Assembly: GCF_014356525.2 (NCBI RefSeq) | Contig: NC_052514.1 | Span: 3,710,190-3,774,189 of the forward strand | DNA: 64,000 nt | Direction: 5' to 3' | DNA from: Nilaparvata lugens | Lineage: Eukaryota > Arthropoda > Insecta > Hemiptera > Delphacidae | The notes under the pieces: model-generated | The model's database searches: none | Seen by the model: only the letters and a program-made list of their open reading frames with translations | What the model was told of the DNA's origin: nothing | Shown here: one piece after another, positions 20,873 through 35,200 of the stretch | Layout: every line of letters begins with the position of its first letter | How positions within the stretch are numbered: the first letter of the stretch is position 1 | Made by a program: the position numbers and the translations under genes

Positions 20873-21632
20873 ATACAGGATTGTGCAGAGGAAACGCATG
20901 TTTTTCGAACAGCCAGTACTCGTCAACGGGAGACGGTATTGCCCTGGAACGAATGTTGGCAGACGACCCATACTATGCCATTTCAGTTGCTATGAGCGTT
21001 GGTACGTACAACATCGTGTGTTCGCTGTTAAGCAGTTTTTTTTTCAGAAACAATTATCTGTAGTCACTGTGCAACGCTTTTCCGTCAATATTTTAGAGTT
21101 GGGCGTCGAGGTGCAATGCCCGATAGAAATACTGTACTCAGATGGGTTGCAGCGTTTAGGAGTACTAGTTCTGTGATGAAAAAGAAACCACCTGGTCTTC
21201 CCCATTCCCCGGAAAGTGTAGACCGAGTCAGAACGGCAGTTGTTACTAGTCCTAGACGATCGACTCGACGACACTGACTCGGTCTACATTTTCAGGAGTA
21301 CGAACTGAACGGGAAAGTCCAGGTGGTTTCTTTTTCATCACAGAACTAGTACTCCTAAACGCTGCAACCCATCGGAGTACAGTATTTCGATCGGGCATTG
21401 CACCACGACGTCCAACTCTAAAATACTGACGGAAAAGCGTTGAGCAGTGACTACAGATTATTGATTCTGAAAAAACTGCTTAACAGCGAACACACGATGT
21501 TGTACGTTCCAACGCTCATAGCAACTGAAATGGCATAGTATGGGTCGTCTTCCAACATTCGTTCCAGGGAAATACCCTCTCCCGTTGACGAGTACTGGCT
21601 GTTCGAAAAACTTGCGTTTCCTCTGCACAACT
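20873..21632. mobile_element. Foldback transposon, both arms with a transposase DNA-binding domain (family 1, copy 2)
   Basis: Ends TATACAGGATTGTGCAGAGG and the complement of AATACAGAGTTGTGCAGAGG near 21628. The + strand of the left arm (about 21009-21274) and the - strand of the right arm (about 21275-21520) both read the same protein, with indels: HRVFAVKQFF, SVVTVQRF, then [20 protein letters not shown] and KKKPPGL, then VDRVRTAVVTSPRRSTRRH on the left. This fits the helix-turn-helix pair (DUF4817-like) in insect IS630/mariner relatives. The arms meet without any DDE catalytic region. Confidence 0.8.
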
Positions 21633-22030
21633 CTGTATTATTACAACAATATAAAATAGTAGACTAAAGCTACTAATATATTGCGGCTACGGTCGTCGCA
21701 AAGTAATTGGACCTTTAAGATCACCACACCACACATAGGGTAGCGTTGGTAGCTAAATTTGGCTTCCAAAGACGTAGTCGTCGTATCTCCCAATGTAATG
21801 AACAGATTGATACATTAGGATATACGTCGACTACGTCTTCTAAAGGAAGACGTATCTTTAGCTATGCTACGCTTGGTGTATCATGGTCATTAAGCGCTGG
21901 ATTCGTAAGTTACATATCAGTGTCAGTGAAAGTTACCGGTACAGAGAGCATATCATTCCCATAAGTTATAATGGGGCTATTTATACTCGCTCTGCCTTAA
22001 GCTACTGAGTGGGAATAATCCAATCTTCTA
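21633..22030. other. Short inverted repeats, no gene
   Basis: GGCTTCCAAAGACGTAGTCG at about 21760 and CGACTACGTCTTCTAAAGGA at about 21829 form a hairpin. The end (21905-22020) is a decayed member of the CAGTGAAAATATAATTCCCA family. No coding similarity. Confidence 0.5.
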
Positions 22031-25000
22031 ATATCATATATTTATACTTTTATTTATAAATTATATTTATTACTTTGCCGGTCACTTCCACTTATAGGTA
22101 CTGATTTATGTGGGAGTTTAGCAGTATAACTACCGTACGGTAACTTATTATTTTGTCTATTATGTCTTTTGTCTATTTTGTCTCTTATTAGCTTGTCTAT
22201 TGAGATAGAAAGTAGATACTATTTGTTGTTGAATTTATTCATGAAAAACAATGAAGAATTGAACCAAATGATTGAATATTTTAAAGTTAATCACAAAAAT
22301 TACTTACCATAGTATAGGCCTAATAAAATATTGAAAACTCAGCACAGTATTTTCACTTGTTGATTCTGCACGGCTTCTTTTGGTGAAAAGAAACATAACC
22401 TCTGATATCCATGCAGAAGTTTATCAATACTAAATATTTTGAAATACTATTCTAACTTTATCCTGATTCTTAAAATACTTCCAGAAGTTCAAAAACTTAA
22501 ATTTTATCAAGAACTGAACCGAATTCAATTTTTTATTCAGCAGCCAGTAACCTAAAACTGTCACGTAATTTTGAATCACCGCGAATGTGCTTGAAATTAT
22601 TATAATCGACCAATTAAAACATGAAACACACAACTTGATAAATACGGTAGCAATGGTTCAAAAAATTCATAATAATTTAAAAGAAAAACTTGTCTATTAC
22701 CATCTCTGCCTTGAGCTCTTCACTCTGCCTGCAGATTTCAAACGAAAATCAAATTATCAAACATGGATGACAGAAAACCAGGTTTGCACATGCGCATAAA
22801 AGGCATGCAATTCAAATTCTCTGTCAAAAGGTCAAAACTGCTCCTAAATTACAAATTGATAAATTAGGGTATTATTTAGATGTTAATTTTAATATTGATT
22901 ATTCATTTTCATCCGTCCACACAATTTTCAACACATTTTCTAATCCAAGAATTGCGTGTGCGTAAATAAAGTTTTTGACGTCATTCTACTTCCTACAAGA
23001 CTAGCGCCAGATATAAAATAACGCAGATACGTTTCACATAATTATCATAAAGTGATAAAAATAGATAGCATACTTATATTGTAGGCTTGTGGCTTATAAA
23101 ATAAATAAACACCGATTTATTCACAAATTTAAGTAGTACTTTATATTCACAATTAAAAACAATGACATGTTTATGGGACTACACAATGCTCATACTACTT
23201 AAAAACTACTGTCCTTATGATTTAAGAGATTATTCTACTGTTGTAATGATTATTCTTATCTCATTGATGAAAAACAAACTTCACATTTTTCAAAGTATTT
23301 TTTCTTCCCTTTGGTTTGCTCTACAAACAACAACAAATGCTCAGAACTTGGCCGGTTTACCATTCAAGTTTATAGAAATAGGTATTACTAAACACAAAAA
23401 TGTAAAGGAGTAGTGACAACTTATCGAATAAATGAACTTACATTAATGATACATTACTACATAGAGGAAGTATACAATGACTGAAAACCACATTGGACAG
23501 TCTTTGGAAGACCGTTTTGGAACGAGAATTTAGTAAAAACTTTATTATTTTATCACAAACTTGAATTGATTGGGTGTAATAGACCAATCAATGTTCAGCA
23601 GACAATATATTTCAGTTTTATGATAATAATTCCGAGTTGGAATTATTATCCAATTGAAATTTAGATAAGGAATAGTCATGAGCTAACAATCTCAGCAAAC
23701 GAAAAATATCAATGTTGTGATGTAAAACTCCAAGATTTAGTTTGTTAAATGATGAACTAAGTGGAATGTTGCATTGTAACTTAATTTATTCATGTAAAAA
23801 TGTTTCACTTTCACATCGTGGCCTATATTAAATAGAAGTGATTATAATACAGTTTTCATACTAAAACTATCCTCGTTTGTACATTATGCTTTTGAGATTT
23901 CATTTTATGATTTAATGTAATGAACGATTTTTAACATTAAAATAAGCGTTGAGTTACTTACATTTTTTCAATTTTTATTGAGATCTGAAATCTACTTTGT
24001 ACTCATATTTTGGATAGAAAGCTCACCAGAGTATTGTATAAATACCGATAACCTCAATAAACGTTATTTTTCAGTTTGTGTTCTATTTTGACTTAGAATG
24101 AACGTTCATCACAATATTCTCAACTCTCATACATTAATTTCATCGAAACACAATCATACATTAGCTTAGGTTTCACTCAATGTTAATTTTTACAGACATA
24201 TTGCTTCATATTTGGAATTTTTGTGTTATTTTTGCGCATTTTTCTATAAAATTCTCATAGTTTTCAAGCAAGGCAAGAGGCAATAGCAATGGATTCAAAG
24301 ATTCTTGTAAATTACTTCTTATTTGTTTTCCGTAATAATTCACGATTAATCCATTCAAAAATCCAAAGGGAGGCAAATTAGACTACCTAGTGGATTGAAA
24401 TTTAAAAAATCATGTTCAAAATTGGTATTGAAATTATTGTGCAATGTAAAGGAGTTCAGTTAAATTGAAGATGAGAATAAATTAAACAGTGATGAATTTA
24501 AGGGTTTCAAAATATTCATGAAAATTGGCAAGTATTACTTAATAAGACTTACTTTATCATGAATTCAGTATGCAACAGTATATTCTATGTCTTGATTTTA
24601 ATTATTTTACTCAACTATCTGCTCTTGATTAATAGAAAAACTATCATTTTGAATCCTTATCCTTGCTCTTTTGATTGTATACAGTAAATTGGTACAAGTT
24701 TCACATTTTATTGAAATTCTCAGATAACATTATGTGTACACCACTAATGAATTTATTATTTTGTAGATTTAAAACAATGTATCCAGTTTGTAAATATCTA
24801 CAGTTCACGGTACATTGAGAAGAATACTCAGTGAGCAAGACGTTACCAAAAATATAACAAACTTTACAATAATTATTAGAGTACCTTATCAGTTACAATG
24901 TATATAAATAGCTCGTAATTTTGCTTGACAAAGCGTTCATGTTTCTAATATAAAAATGCACGATCTCACAATTCACTTTTTCGTTCAATATAAAAATGTT

Positions 25001-28000
25001 CAACGCTTCAGGAGTGTTTCGAATATTTTAATTTATCTAGCCTAGTCAGTACTGGGGTCGGGAGATAATTTACTTTACAAACTAAGTGAATAAATAACTA
25101 CAACTAATGCACACGGTTCACTCAAAAAATATACAAGTTACTTACAAACTAGTGTTTCTTCAAAAGTCGATTTAATGGCGGCTCAATATCAATGAAAGTA
25201 GTAAAGTATTTATGAATGAATACTGGGATTTGAAGTGAAGTGGATGAATAACAACTGGTAAAGAATTGAAGATGATAATTATTCATCACCTAATATTCCT
25301 AAAAATATTTAGAAGTATGTTACCAAAATTATTTGTAATTTGTTACATTGTATTTGGAAATAACTTGAAGAATGGGCTCTTCAGAACCTAATTGAAAAAA
25401 TAAAACAGAATTTGGTTGAGCGAATAAAAACTGTAGCATTGTTATATTCATGTCTATTTACATTAGATTACAACTATCATTGGATTCTGAGTAGCAAAAT
25501 ACCTCCATACATACTAAGTGAATAATAATATCAGTGAATAGATTCCATTATTAAATTTTCACAATAGCTGATTGTCAATAAGAAAACTTCAAGCAAATAT
25601 CTCTTAAATGACAATCAAACTTCAGTTAATCTTATAAAATTTGGCAAACTTTTCTTCTATTTGATTGATAGATCAGCTGCATAATTATTATTTATGCGCT
25701 CAACATTTGAATTCAATTGATAGTTATTAAAACGACAATTATTTCATTCATAAACTAGGAAAAACTGACACACTCGTACAAATCAACATTCACGACAAAT
25801 AAATAAATAGTAATTACAAACATTCATCCATCTCATTCATACTTCTTAGAACTAGGATTATATACCTATAAAATATTGAATCAAAACTATTACAAACTAA
25901 GAACAATTCACAACTAAAGATAAAATACGACATACAAAAAGTACATTGAAAAATGAGCAGACATAAATAATAAATTACGAACACAGTTGGTACAAAAATA
26001 TGGGCAGATTGACTCAGATGAAATCAAAAAATGGAATTTACAATGATAAAGATGTGACTGGTATGAGATCATGAAGTTTTTAGATCAAAATACAAGAGGA
26101 AAAACTAAAATACTTCATGGAAAGTTCCAAGTTTATTGTAAGAAGAATAAACATATTGGAATTTTTTTAGCATTATGCTGATTGGATAGGTGTGGAATTC
26201 AATAAATTGAGAAAAGAGTTTGTACTATCATTGAAGAAAAGGATCAATTTTCAAGTAATCAAATTCATGTATGAAATCATCCCATTGATGAGAATAATGT
26301 GAACAAAGATTTGATAGTAGGTGAAACAATTTGGGTAGTTATAATGACTGAGGATATCATAGCTTGGATAATTATATATGGTGATACTAGTTTACCTATT
26401 TAAAATAGTCATAACAATGACTGAATTTGGAAGAACCAACTATTAAAAAATGTAAAAAAATTCTAAAAAATTAAGTTGAACTTGGAAAAATTACTAAAGT
26501 ACATCAATGTAAATTTGAATAACCTTCTACTAGTGAATGTATTTTCAAAATATATAAATTGAAACAATTTATTTGATAACATCAACTTGCAATATCTATC
26601 TGTTTTGGGATGCTCTCATTTTTTTTATGAAAATAACTGCAATCTTAACTACTGTAAGAACATTATTGACTACACGGTTGTAAAAAATAACTATCTCATT
26701 CCAACAATCATCATAATATATTGAAAAAGAAAATAAATCATCTACTTTAAACTTGTTTTCAGTTACTAAAATAAAACTTTTTGAACTTTGCGACTCTATC
26801 AATTAACTTTCCAATAAATATCGTATCATATATCTGCTTAATGCTATATATTATCAACATGACCTTACATTTTCTTCAAATTTCACAGTGTAAATACTAT
26901 TATCATTGTAATAAATATCATGATATGAAATACAATATTAAAAATATATTATTTTCACTCCGTTATTATTTTTATACAACTATGCAATACTATTACTTAA
27001 AATAAATATTTTCATATCATTCAACTTCAAAGAACTCTTGCAATATTATCAATATTATTAACCCACGCACAGGAATGTTTTACAAAATATAAATACAATT
27101 TTCTCACACTTTTATCATCGCCTCTATAAAAGTACTGTATTTTTTATCAATTTTCCAATATTATTTGAAAAAAGTATTTAAATCAAATTATGAAACTGGT
27201 TTATATTATGGTGTAAGATAATAAGTTATACTTGAAAAATGATTGTAATATCTACAGCATTTATAAATCAACTGCAAGTTCATTTTACTTCCATGATTAA
27301 TTAATTTTCACCTCACATTCACAACTAAAAACGTCCTTCAAGCTTCATCTTAACACATTTTAGATCTTATTCAATATCGTTGAATTTCCTATACTTTATT
27401 ATCTCGTATTAGCTTTGTCGTAAATCAACTGATGAGTATATAAATACATCTACCCTGTAATATATTATTATCATCATAAGTTACATGGAGAACAGTGCAG
27501 AAATCTTACAATATATTATTTATTGAGAATATAGCAGACTCAGTTGAATTGTTTTGAAGCAACATTATATAAGATTAACTTAATCAATTTTTCGTTAGTA
27601 TTAATTGAAAATCGTTAAGAATGATTGAGATGGAATGAGTATCATGGCAGTGATTTTCAAAGTTTTAGTAAATCTGGAAAAATCTAATAGTCTTGGATAG
27701 TACCTCCACATTTTTTCATCCTTTTTCCGATGGCTATCATTTGATCAATCTCCAGTCACATTATGATGATACTACTTTTAGTTTTAGACTGTTAATAGAT
27801 TAGCATGTTCAAATCTTAAATATAATGAATCTAATGGTTCATTGTCATTTTAAAGCTTAAAGAACCTAAAATCTGGATTTTTGTAGAAAATTAATTTGGT
27901 TCAAGATTTTCAACCAGAGTGATATTTTTTGTGACTATATGACACACTTGAAAGGTTTTCTCAAATTCTCAACAGAGGAAATTTTCAGCATATGAATGCA

Positions 28001-28198
28001 TCTATTCAATGCTTAATTTGATTAAAAAGATTCACCAGTCAAACAGCTATGTATTTGGATGAGATTCTCTCCCTCAAAATAGAATACATCTCTCTTTGAG
28101 TCCCATCAACTGATTAGATTAAAATCATCAGATTCTGGGAGATTTAAGAGCTTTGTGGGTTCTAAAAGGTTGAGTAATGTGAAAAAGATGTAATGAAA
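22031..28198. other. AT-rich stretch with no gene and no recognised repeat family
   Basis: I found none of the MITE, SINE, LINE or foldback families that otherwise recur about once per kb. Open frames are short and without family resemblance. It lies directly downstream (on the - strand) of the Tet stop codon, with only 0.65 kb of repeat between. It may hold a long Tet 3' UTR; several AATAAA sites exist on the - strand (for example about 23115-23120), but none can be chosen. Confidence 0.55.
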
Positions 28199-28855
28199 AT
28201 CTTTAGGTGCGTACAGATTTACGCGCCGCGAACATGAGCATCATGATTTTTCTTCAATGTAGCCAACTTTAGAACTGTTGGAGTTACACCGCTGACTAAA
28301 ATCATAGAGCAAGCATACGTGAGCTAATGTATGCTAATACACGGGGCATTAATTCTTGAACATTTCAAAACGGCCATTAAAATTAGGCTACTTCTCTCAA
28401 TCATATTATATTATAATTATGATTTGTGATTGTCAATTAAATAAATAAATAAAATGTGTCTTGGGTATCTTGAACCTCCTGAATTTAAAAATTAGCACTA
28501 GCTTATCTCATGCCGCATCCACGCTCTTGACAAGTGACGACGAGCGAGCGCGAGAGTGTGGATGGTTACCATTCCACTGCTCGTCTTTACTATGCTCATA
28601 TGTTTGTTTACAGTGAGCCGCTTGACTTGGCGAGAGTGTGGCGCCGGTATCAAACGATTTAGGACACATGAAGCGATTCTTGACAATATACAGCTTATTG
28701 TTGGTTGACAATATTGTTGACAATATAGACAATATTGTTGGTTGACAATATTATATTGTTGACAATATTACAGATTATTGTTGGTTAATCTTTCAGCAAG
28801 CTGATTTGTGGTTATTCAAATTTTCTGCGAGACTCTTGGAGTCTTTCCCCTTATC
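28199..28855. repeat. Repeat fragments next to the Tet stop codon
   Basis: 28199-28240 (TAGGTGCGTACAGATTTACG...) is one end of the MITE family seen complete at 59528-59697. 28390-28455 is a LINE/SINE-like tail ending in (AAAT)n. 28515-28650 holds a short palindromic unit (GCATCCACGCTC / GAGAGTGTGGATG). 28679-28795 is a cluster of TTGACAATATT repeats listed separately. Confidence 0.6.
28679..28795. repeat. TTGACAATATT repeat cluster just downstream of the Tet stop
   Basis: At least five copies of TTGACAATAT(T), several joined as GTTGGTTGACAATATT. On the Tet (-) strand these read AATATTGTCAACCAACAA. They start about 60 bases past the stop codon, so would be in the proximal 3' UTR. Confidence 0.75.
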
Positions 28856-29260
28856 TCATGCACTTCCCTCCTGATAGGGGCCGGTCACCATGCAGGGATG
28901 CATCGGAAACAGAGTGGTCCAAGTGGTAGTCGTGTAGGTGGGCGAGCGCATCATGAACTGCGACCCACTTCCGGCGGAAGTGGTGGTGATGCTTCCGGTC
29001 GACTCACTTCCGCTTCCGGTCGGACCGGAAGTGGTGGCAGTGATGCCCAGCTTCCGCAGCCGCATCTTCTCCTCCCACTCCTCCCAGCCATGGCGGGCCC
29101 GGTTCAGATTGCGGTGTTGGTAGAACACCAGGGAGATCCGGGTGGGGCTGGTTCTGTTGGGGTGCTTCAGGGCGGTGGTGGAGTGCAGCTCGTGTTTGGC
29201 GCACTCGAACAGCACCGATCCGTGACCCAGAGCAATAGCTACGCCGCCCATCTGTGCGTC
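28856..29260 (-). CDS. Tet: Tet terminal exon: end of catalytic double-stranded beta-helix, stop
   Basis: Acceptor TTAATAG ends at 29261 on the - strand. Starts in phase 0 with [20 protein letters not shown]. The His of GHGS is the third iron ligand. [16 protein letters not shown] and [15 protein letters not shown] follow; the Arg of PTRIS binds the 2OG carboxylate. An [16 protein letters not shown] helix and a Thr/Ser/Gly-rich tail of about 60 residues follow, stopping at 28856. The tail is longer than a minimal TET end and has no known motif. Confidence 0.95.
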   Translation of the reverse strand, partial: DAQMGGVAIALGHGSVLFECAKHELHSTTALKHPNRTSPTRISLVFYQHRNLNRARHGWEEWEEKMRLRKLGITATTSGPTGSGSESTGSITTTSAGSGSQFMMRSPTYTTTTWTTLFPMHPCMVTGPYQEGSA

Positions 29261-32200
29261 CTATTAACAAGAAGGGAAACAGGATATGAATGAATTGAAT
29301 GGATTAATTAATTTGTCAAAAACAAAATTCAAATAAGCTTTACAAAAAATAAATATGAGCTACTGCACTTTACTAAAGTACATACATTAGAAGTAAAGAA
29401 CTATTTATTTATTCAATTAGAAATAATCACGAAATGATATCCTTATTCATAATATTATAGATAATATGACAATATAGTTATAGATAATATTTTTTTCAAT
29501 ATAGAAATCAAGATGAAGTTTGTGGGCCAGTTGCACAAAAGTCTGTTCAATTTTAATCATGGTTAAATGCCACAAGAGCCAGTCAAAGAAGGGTTTTCTG
29601 GAAAGAAGGCTTCTCTGATCTGCTCTCATGGCATTTAATGAGGATTAAAATTTAACAGACTTTTGTGCAACTTGCACTACGTCTGTATGATAGTAGCAGA
29701 ATATACCATAGTAAGGTCCACGTTATAATGACAGTGTTTGATTAACAATGGTATTGCTATCATAGTCTATCATTCAACAAAGCGGATAGCGCTGTCTCTT
29801 TCTCACTTTGCTCTGTTGCCAGATCGTCTTTTAACAATGTAGAATTAATAATTAACGAAATATTTCATCCGAATTATGAAAATTATGCATTATGAAATTA
29901 TTGAGAAATATAATTTCTTGCCTAATAAAATATAATTGATCATTTTAAAATAGAATGAACAGTTAATATTACATCAATAAACCTGTATCAGCTACCGTCT
30001 ATACAAGGCATTGACAAGACAGAGGATCGGCAACGTTGTCTCCTATCTTCCTCCACTGCCATTATAACGTGGACCTCACTATAATGAGGTCCACATTATA
30101 ATGACAGTATTTGATTAACATTTATGCTGCTATCCTTGTCTACCAGTCGACAACTCGACTTTAATCTCAATCTTGAAAATTCAATGAAAAATCGCTATTC
30201 TCTACCAATAAAATATAATTTATTATTTTAAACAAGTATGAAAACTCAATATCACTTAAGATATACCAGTATTAGCTATCCTCTATGGAAGGCAGTGGCA
30301 CACAGAGAATTGGCAACGCTGAGTCCTATCTTTTTCCACTGCTATTATAATGCAGACCTCACTATACAACATTGCATATGGATCGTTACACTCCTATAGT
30401 GAGATATAATTTATAATGATTCAATGATCTTTATTAGAGCCAGAGTATATCAGTACATAAGCCAGGTCACATACAAAATTCAATATACAAAATCATGTGT
30501 AAAATGGCAGTGGAGAAACATTAGACAACAGCGTCGCCGATTCTCTGCCTTGCCACTGCCTTCTATAGAGGATAGCTGATACCAGTATATCTGATGTAAT
30601 ATCAACTGTTCATTCTTGTTTGAATCATAACCTCTTTTGGACTAATATGCAATCAAATTCGGGAATGGAATAGTAAGGGCTATAAGCCTGTTTTTTCGTT
30701 TCCAATCTTATTGATGAGTTGTTTTGTCATTGTTAAATAAATAAATAAATATATTGTTTGAAATAATCAATTATATTTTACATTGTCGGTATCAAAACTA
30801 TTGGAATAGACAAAAATTTGAATTCTATTTTTTATAGTGATGTTGAGACAATGCTCACCTTAAAGCACTCCTCGTTCTCAATGAAGTCAGTGACCTCGCC
30901 GAGAGGCTCCGCCTTTGGTGGCTCAGGTACCATGGGGAAAAAGGCGGTTGGATTGTACAAATCCCACCGTGGGAATTGGAACCCTGACATTCCCTGCAAT
31001 CACACAACCATACTTAGAAATAAATCACAGTACACACTTACAATGAATAATTTAATTTATTTTGTGAATTTATAGTTTGTTTCATGTTTTTAAGAAACTT
31101 TTATTATTAATCCATCCAAATTTAAAATTGTTTGTTTTATTCTAATTTATATTTTAGATTGTGATTTGGTGTAGAAATTTGAATGGACATAACCTATAAT
31201 ATTTGGACAATTTGAAACTAAATTAGGAAATTGAAGTAGTTTTAGGCAATAGCCTGTTTTTTCTTTTCCAATTCTTGTATTTTTTCTGCTAACATTATAA
31301 ATAAATAAATAAATAATTATACCAAAAATATTATTAGTACTGTATACCTAAATCATCTTCGTTCCTACAATACTTATTGAGGAACAAAAGTGATAATCTT
31401 TTTGTTGATGATGAATTTATATTTGTCAAAATGAAGACTTTCTGCCGGTTGCACAACAGGCTGTTAAATGTTAACCGTGATTAATTCCACGAGAACCAAT
31501 CAGAGAAGCCGTCTTTTCAAAAACGCCATCTCTGATTGGTTCTCATAAAATTAATCACGGTTAAAATTTAACTGGCTGTTGTGCAACCGGGCCTTCATGT
31601 TACATGTAATGTGAGCAATCAATTGATTTGAAGACTAAAGAATATATTTCAAGGAATGTACTTCAACAAGCAGTTCAAATCGAGTGGAAAATTGATAACT
31701 TATCAATTGAAATGGTCTAATTAATTATTGTTAATGATGATATATTTGTCAAAATAAAGAATAGAGGTTGAAACATATTTTTTAACGAATGAAACTTGAT
31801 TGCCAGTCAGGGTTTGGAATATTGTTGACTACAAGTGTAGTTGAGCTGTAAACTATGAGATCCATTTATAATTTTGAATGAGATTGAGGGTTCTAGTTTG
31901 ATACTAGCATTGAAATTATCATTCACATTGGAAACATGGACAAGGAATTTGAGAAAGGAAGGATGAAGAATGTTGCAGAATTATGATTGTAATGTAAGGA
32001 ACTTTAAAACGGATTGATGAAGATTATTGGAAAATAATGAGGAGTGTAAAGCTCACCTGGTATCCATAAGGAACACCTCCAGCGTAGCAGGGCCGCATGT
32101 CCTCCCGTTTGCCATAGAACTGCGGTGGCGCTGATGGATTGAACTCGACCGGTGGCGCCCCTGGTGGAGGGTGATGGTACTGCGGAGGGTAATGCGCCCT

Positions 32201-35200
32201 GGGATCCATGTACCCCGCATTAGAGTCACCCCATCCCGGGTAGACAGCCTTGCTTGCATCTGGATAGACAGGATACCCTGCTGATGGATGATGGGGAGGA
32301 CCTCCTCCATATGATCCCCGATGATGATCCGGTCCTGGAGGACCAAAATGAGGGGGAGTATGATGCTCTGGGGGTCGCTTATTGTCGGCAGCATGCCAGG
32401 CTGGTTGGGGAGTTGACGTGCCATGCTCTTGTTTCACCTTGGATGGTCCTCCAAAGCTACCATCCCCTGGGGTGGTACTTCCACCCTTGGGATACCATCT
32501 TTCAGGGTATTGTGGTTGTCCACCTTGTGGAGATGGTTGCTGTGGGTAGAACTGCTGATTCTGCATTTTACTGCCTTTACCCTCACTCTTATTGGGAGAC
32601 ATCATCCCTTTATTTCCACCCATCTCACCAGTTCCAGCTTCTGTTTTGATGTTCAAATTGGGGTGTTGATGGTAGTTGAACTTTGTATCACTACCCCCAG
32701 CTTTGGGACTGTAGTTAGGATCAGTTGCAGGGTTGCTGCTACCACCCTCAGAACCTTTCCCATCGGTGTTGGGGGGATAGGGTTTGAGAAACGTAGGGGA
32801 AGGTAGTTGAGGACTATCAGAGGTGGGAGATTGGGGAGTGGAAGGGTTTGAGTGATGGTTGGAGGAACGGGATAGTGGACGTCCCTTGGGAACCCTGAAC
32901 GGTGAAGGTCCAGGCGTTCCCGGACTGTTGAAATCCCATGAACCTTCTGATTGTTGATCAGGGTTGGAAGCCCAGTCGGGATGGTAGGGGGAGGTGGGGG
33001 GCTGTGAACGGGAGTGGTGGGGGAAGTTATGCACGGGAGAATGAGGTGGCATGTTTTGGGGGCTCATTGCAGGGGATGAAAATGGGCTTTGAGGAGGGTG
33101 AGGGGATTGAATCATTGCTCCCATATCTTCGCTTCCCTTCCCCTTCACTTCTTGACCTTGACCTCCTCCTATTTCTCCTCCACCACTATTCCAAGATGGC
33201 GTCTGTGATCCTTGTGACCCTTGACCTTGAGATCCACTCTGTGATTGCTGACCGTTAGGACTTCCAACTGGCCACTGGGAGGATTGACCCCTTGCTGCTT
33301 GAAACTTCTGTTGCTGATCAGCTGATTGGAACTTCTGTTGATCAGCTGATTGTAGCTTCTGCTGATCAGCTGACGCCAGTGTGGTGCTGCTCACGGAGGT
33401 GGGTGGTACGTTGTTGCTTGTGTTTGTGGTGCTGTCTGGTACCACTTTGTCAATACCACTGCGCATGCCTGCCATGTTGGAGTAGGGTCCTAATTGATGT
33501 GGATAGTCAGGGTTCCAGCCTTCTGAAAATAGAATGGAGAAGTCACAAAATTAGAAAAGCCTGTAACTCTTCCCTTACACACTATTTATTTATTTATCAT
33601 TTACAATCAACTCAAGGACAAAGAAACAGACTACAGTCCAAAACTTCTTTTCATCCCAATTTCATAGAATAAATTGTCCAAATAAAGGTTATGTGCGACT
33701 TTCCAAATCTTCACTAATTTCCACATTGAAACAAAACACAAACACTTGAAACAATTAATTTTGAATTTAAAAAGATTAAGATCCGAATTGATAACAAACT
33801 ATCTCAAGATATTTATTGAAGTAGCAGCTAGCAATGATTGATAGCTTTCAATAAAATTTATATTCGAGGAAATTTTACAATGATTGATTGTATTATCATT
33901 ATTTATATACCAATTTTTGATGAAGCATTCTATAATCAAATATCAGTACTTACAAAATTGAGTACTCAACGAAAATTAAAGTAGTTCGTAATGTACTATA
34001 AAACTATAGGAGCATAATAAGGTACAAAACTCAACTCAAGTTAAACTAAGCTGAAAATAGATATTGACCTGGATTATGAGGCATATTGGGTGGCCAATTT
34101 GGAGGCCTGTCACAGTTGGGGGGTCTCCAGCCAGGATGAGGGGGCTGACCCCCCGCGTTGGCCCAAGCCATCTCACCCCCACCACCGTAGTTCCACGGCT
34201 GGTACATTGACACTGGACTATCTAGCACTGTCGAAGAAACCTACGATAAAAAACAACAAGTTAGTACATGAGATAAATTCTATAGGATAGTACATAAATA
34301 AAATGATTACAAATAGTAGAGAATAATATACAGACAACAATAATAGTTAGCTATTATTATAATAATTTTTGTAATCATTTATCCAATTTGAGAAAAATTT
34401 AGGCCTATAAAGAAAAAGTGTAAAAAATTGAGTATGTACTGAGTGATAGCATAGAGAAACAATAGCGTAAGTAGATATCCCATGGTATGGTTTATGTCGC
34501 AACATTTACTGTTATCTCAAGCCGATTACTGTCGATCATTGTCAATTTTCACTGTTTTGTTGGAGTGATAGTGTATAAACGGGACAATATGAGAGACTAC
34601 CAGCGTCACACAGCTGCATAGGAAAGAACTATGTGAACTGTCGGCTTAGGATAACAGAAAAAGTTGCGACATAAACGCCCTATACCATGGGATATCTACT
34701 TATGTTAACGTATTGTTTCTCTATGGTAATAGTAATATCTTCACAAAAATATTAAACGTAAAACAGCTTATTCATTAGATGAGACATTCTATTTCCGCAT
34801 TTTCAAAACTGAGATGAGATAATAGACTCAACTTACTTACATAAAACATTATACAGTTTAATGTCATCGAAGTGAAATACATGTTCATCCCGAGAGTAAA
34901 TGAATGATATTTCATTTTAGATTTCTTGTTAGATGAAGTTTTGGGCAATAGCATGTTTTTTCTTTTACGACTATTGTATTGTTTGCTCTATCCAATAAAT
35001 GAATAAACGAGTAGTTCTGTGAACAGTAGACCTCACGCAGTATTCTCATCCACAAGTACCTGATTGAAACTATAGACCTTATGGAAATACAGCAAGAATG
35101 GCTTCTCCACACATCTGTGTAATCACTTGTCAGCTGATTTCTGATGAATAATTCTATAGTCTGGTTTTTACTCTAATATTGGCGTATGAAGGAGGCTCCT

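Noticed and set aside
23162..23413. 83-residue open frame in the repeat-poor region
   Set aside because: No recognisable motif; length is within chance expectation for 6 kb of AT-rich DNA read in six frames.
28808..29293. 161-residue + frame
   Set aside because: Shadow of the Tet terminal exon, which has clear TET motifs on the - strand.
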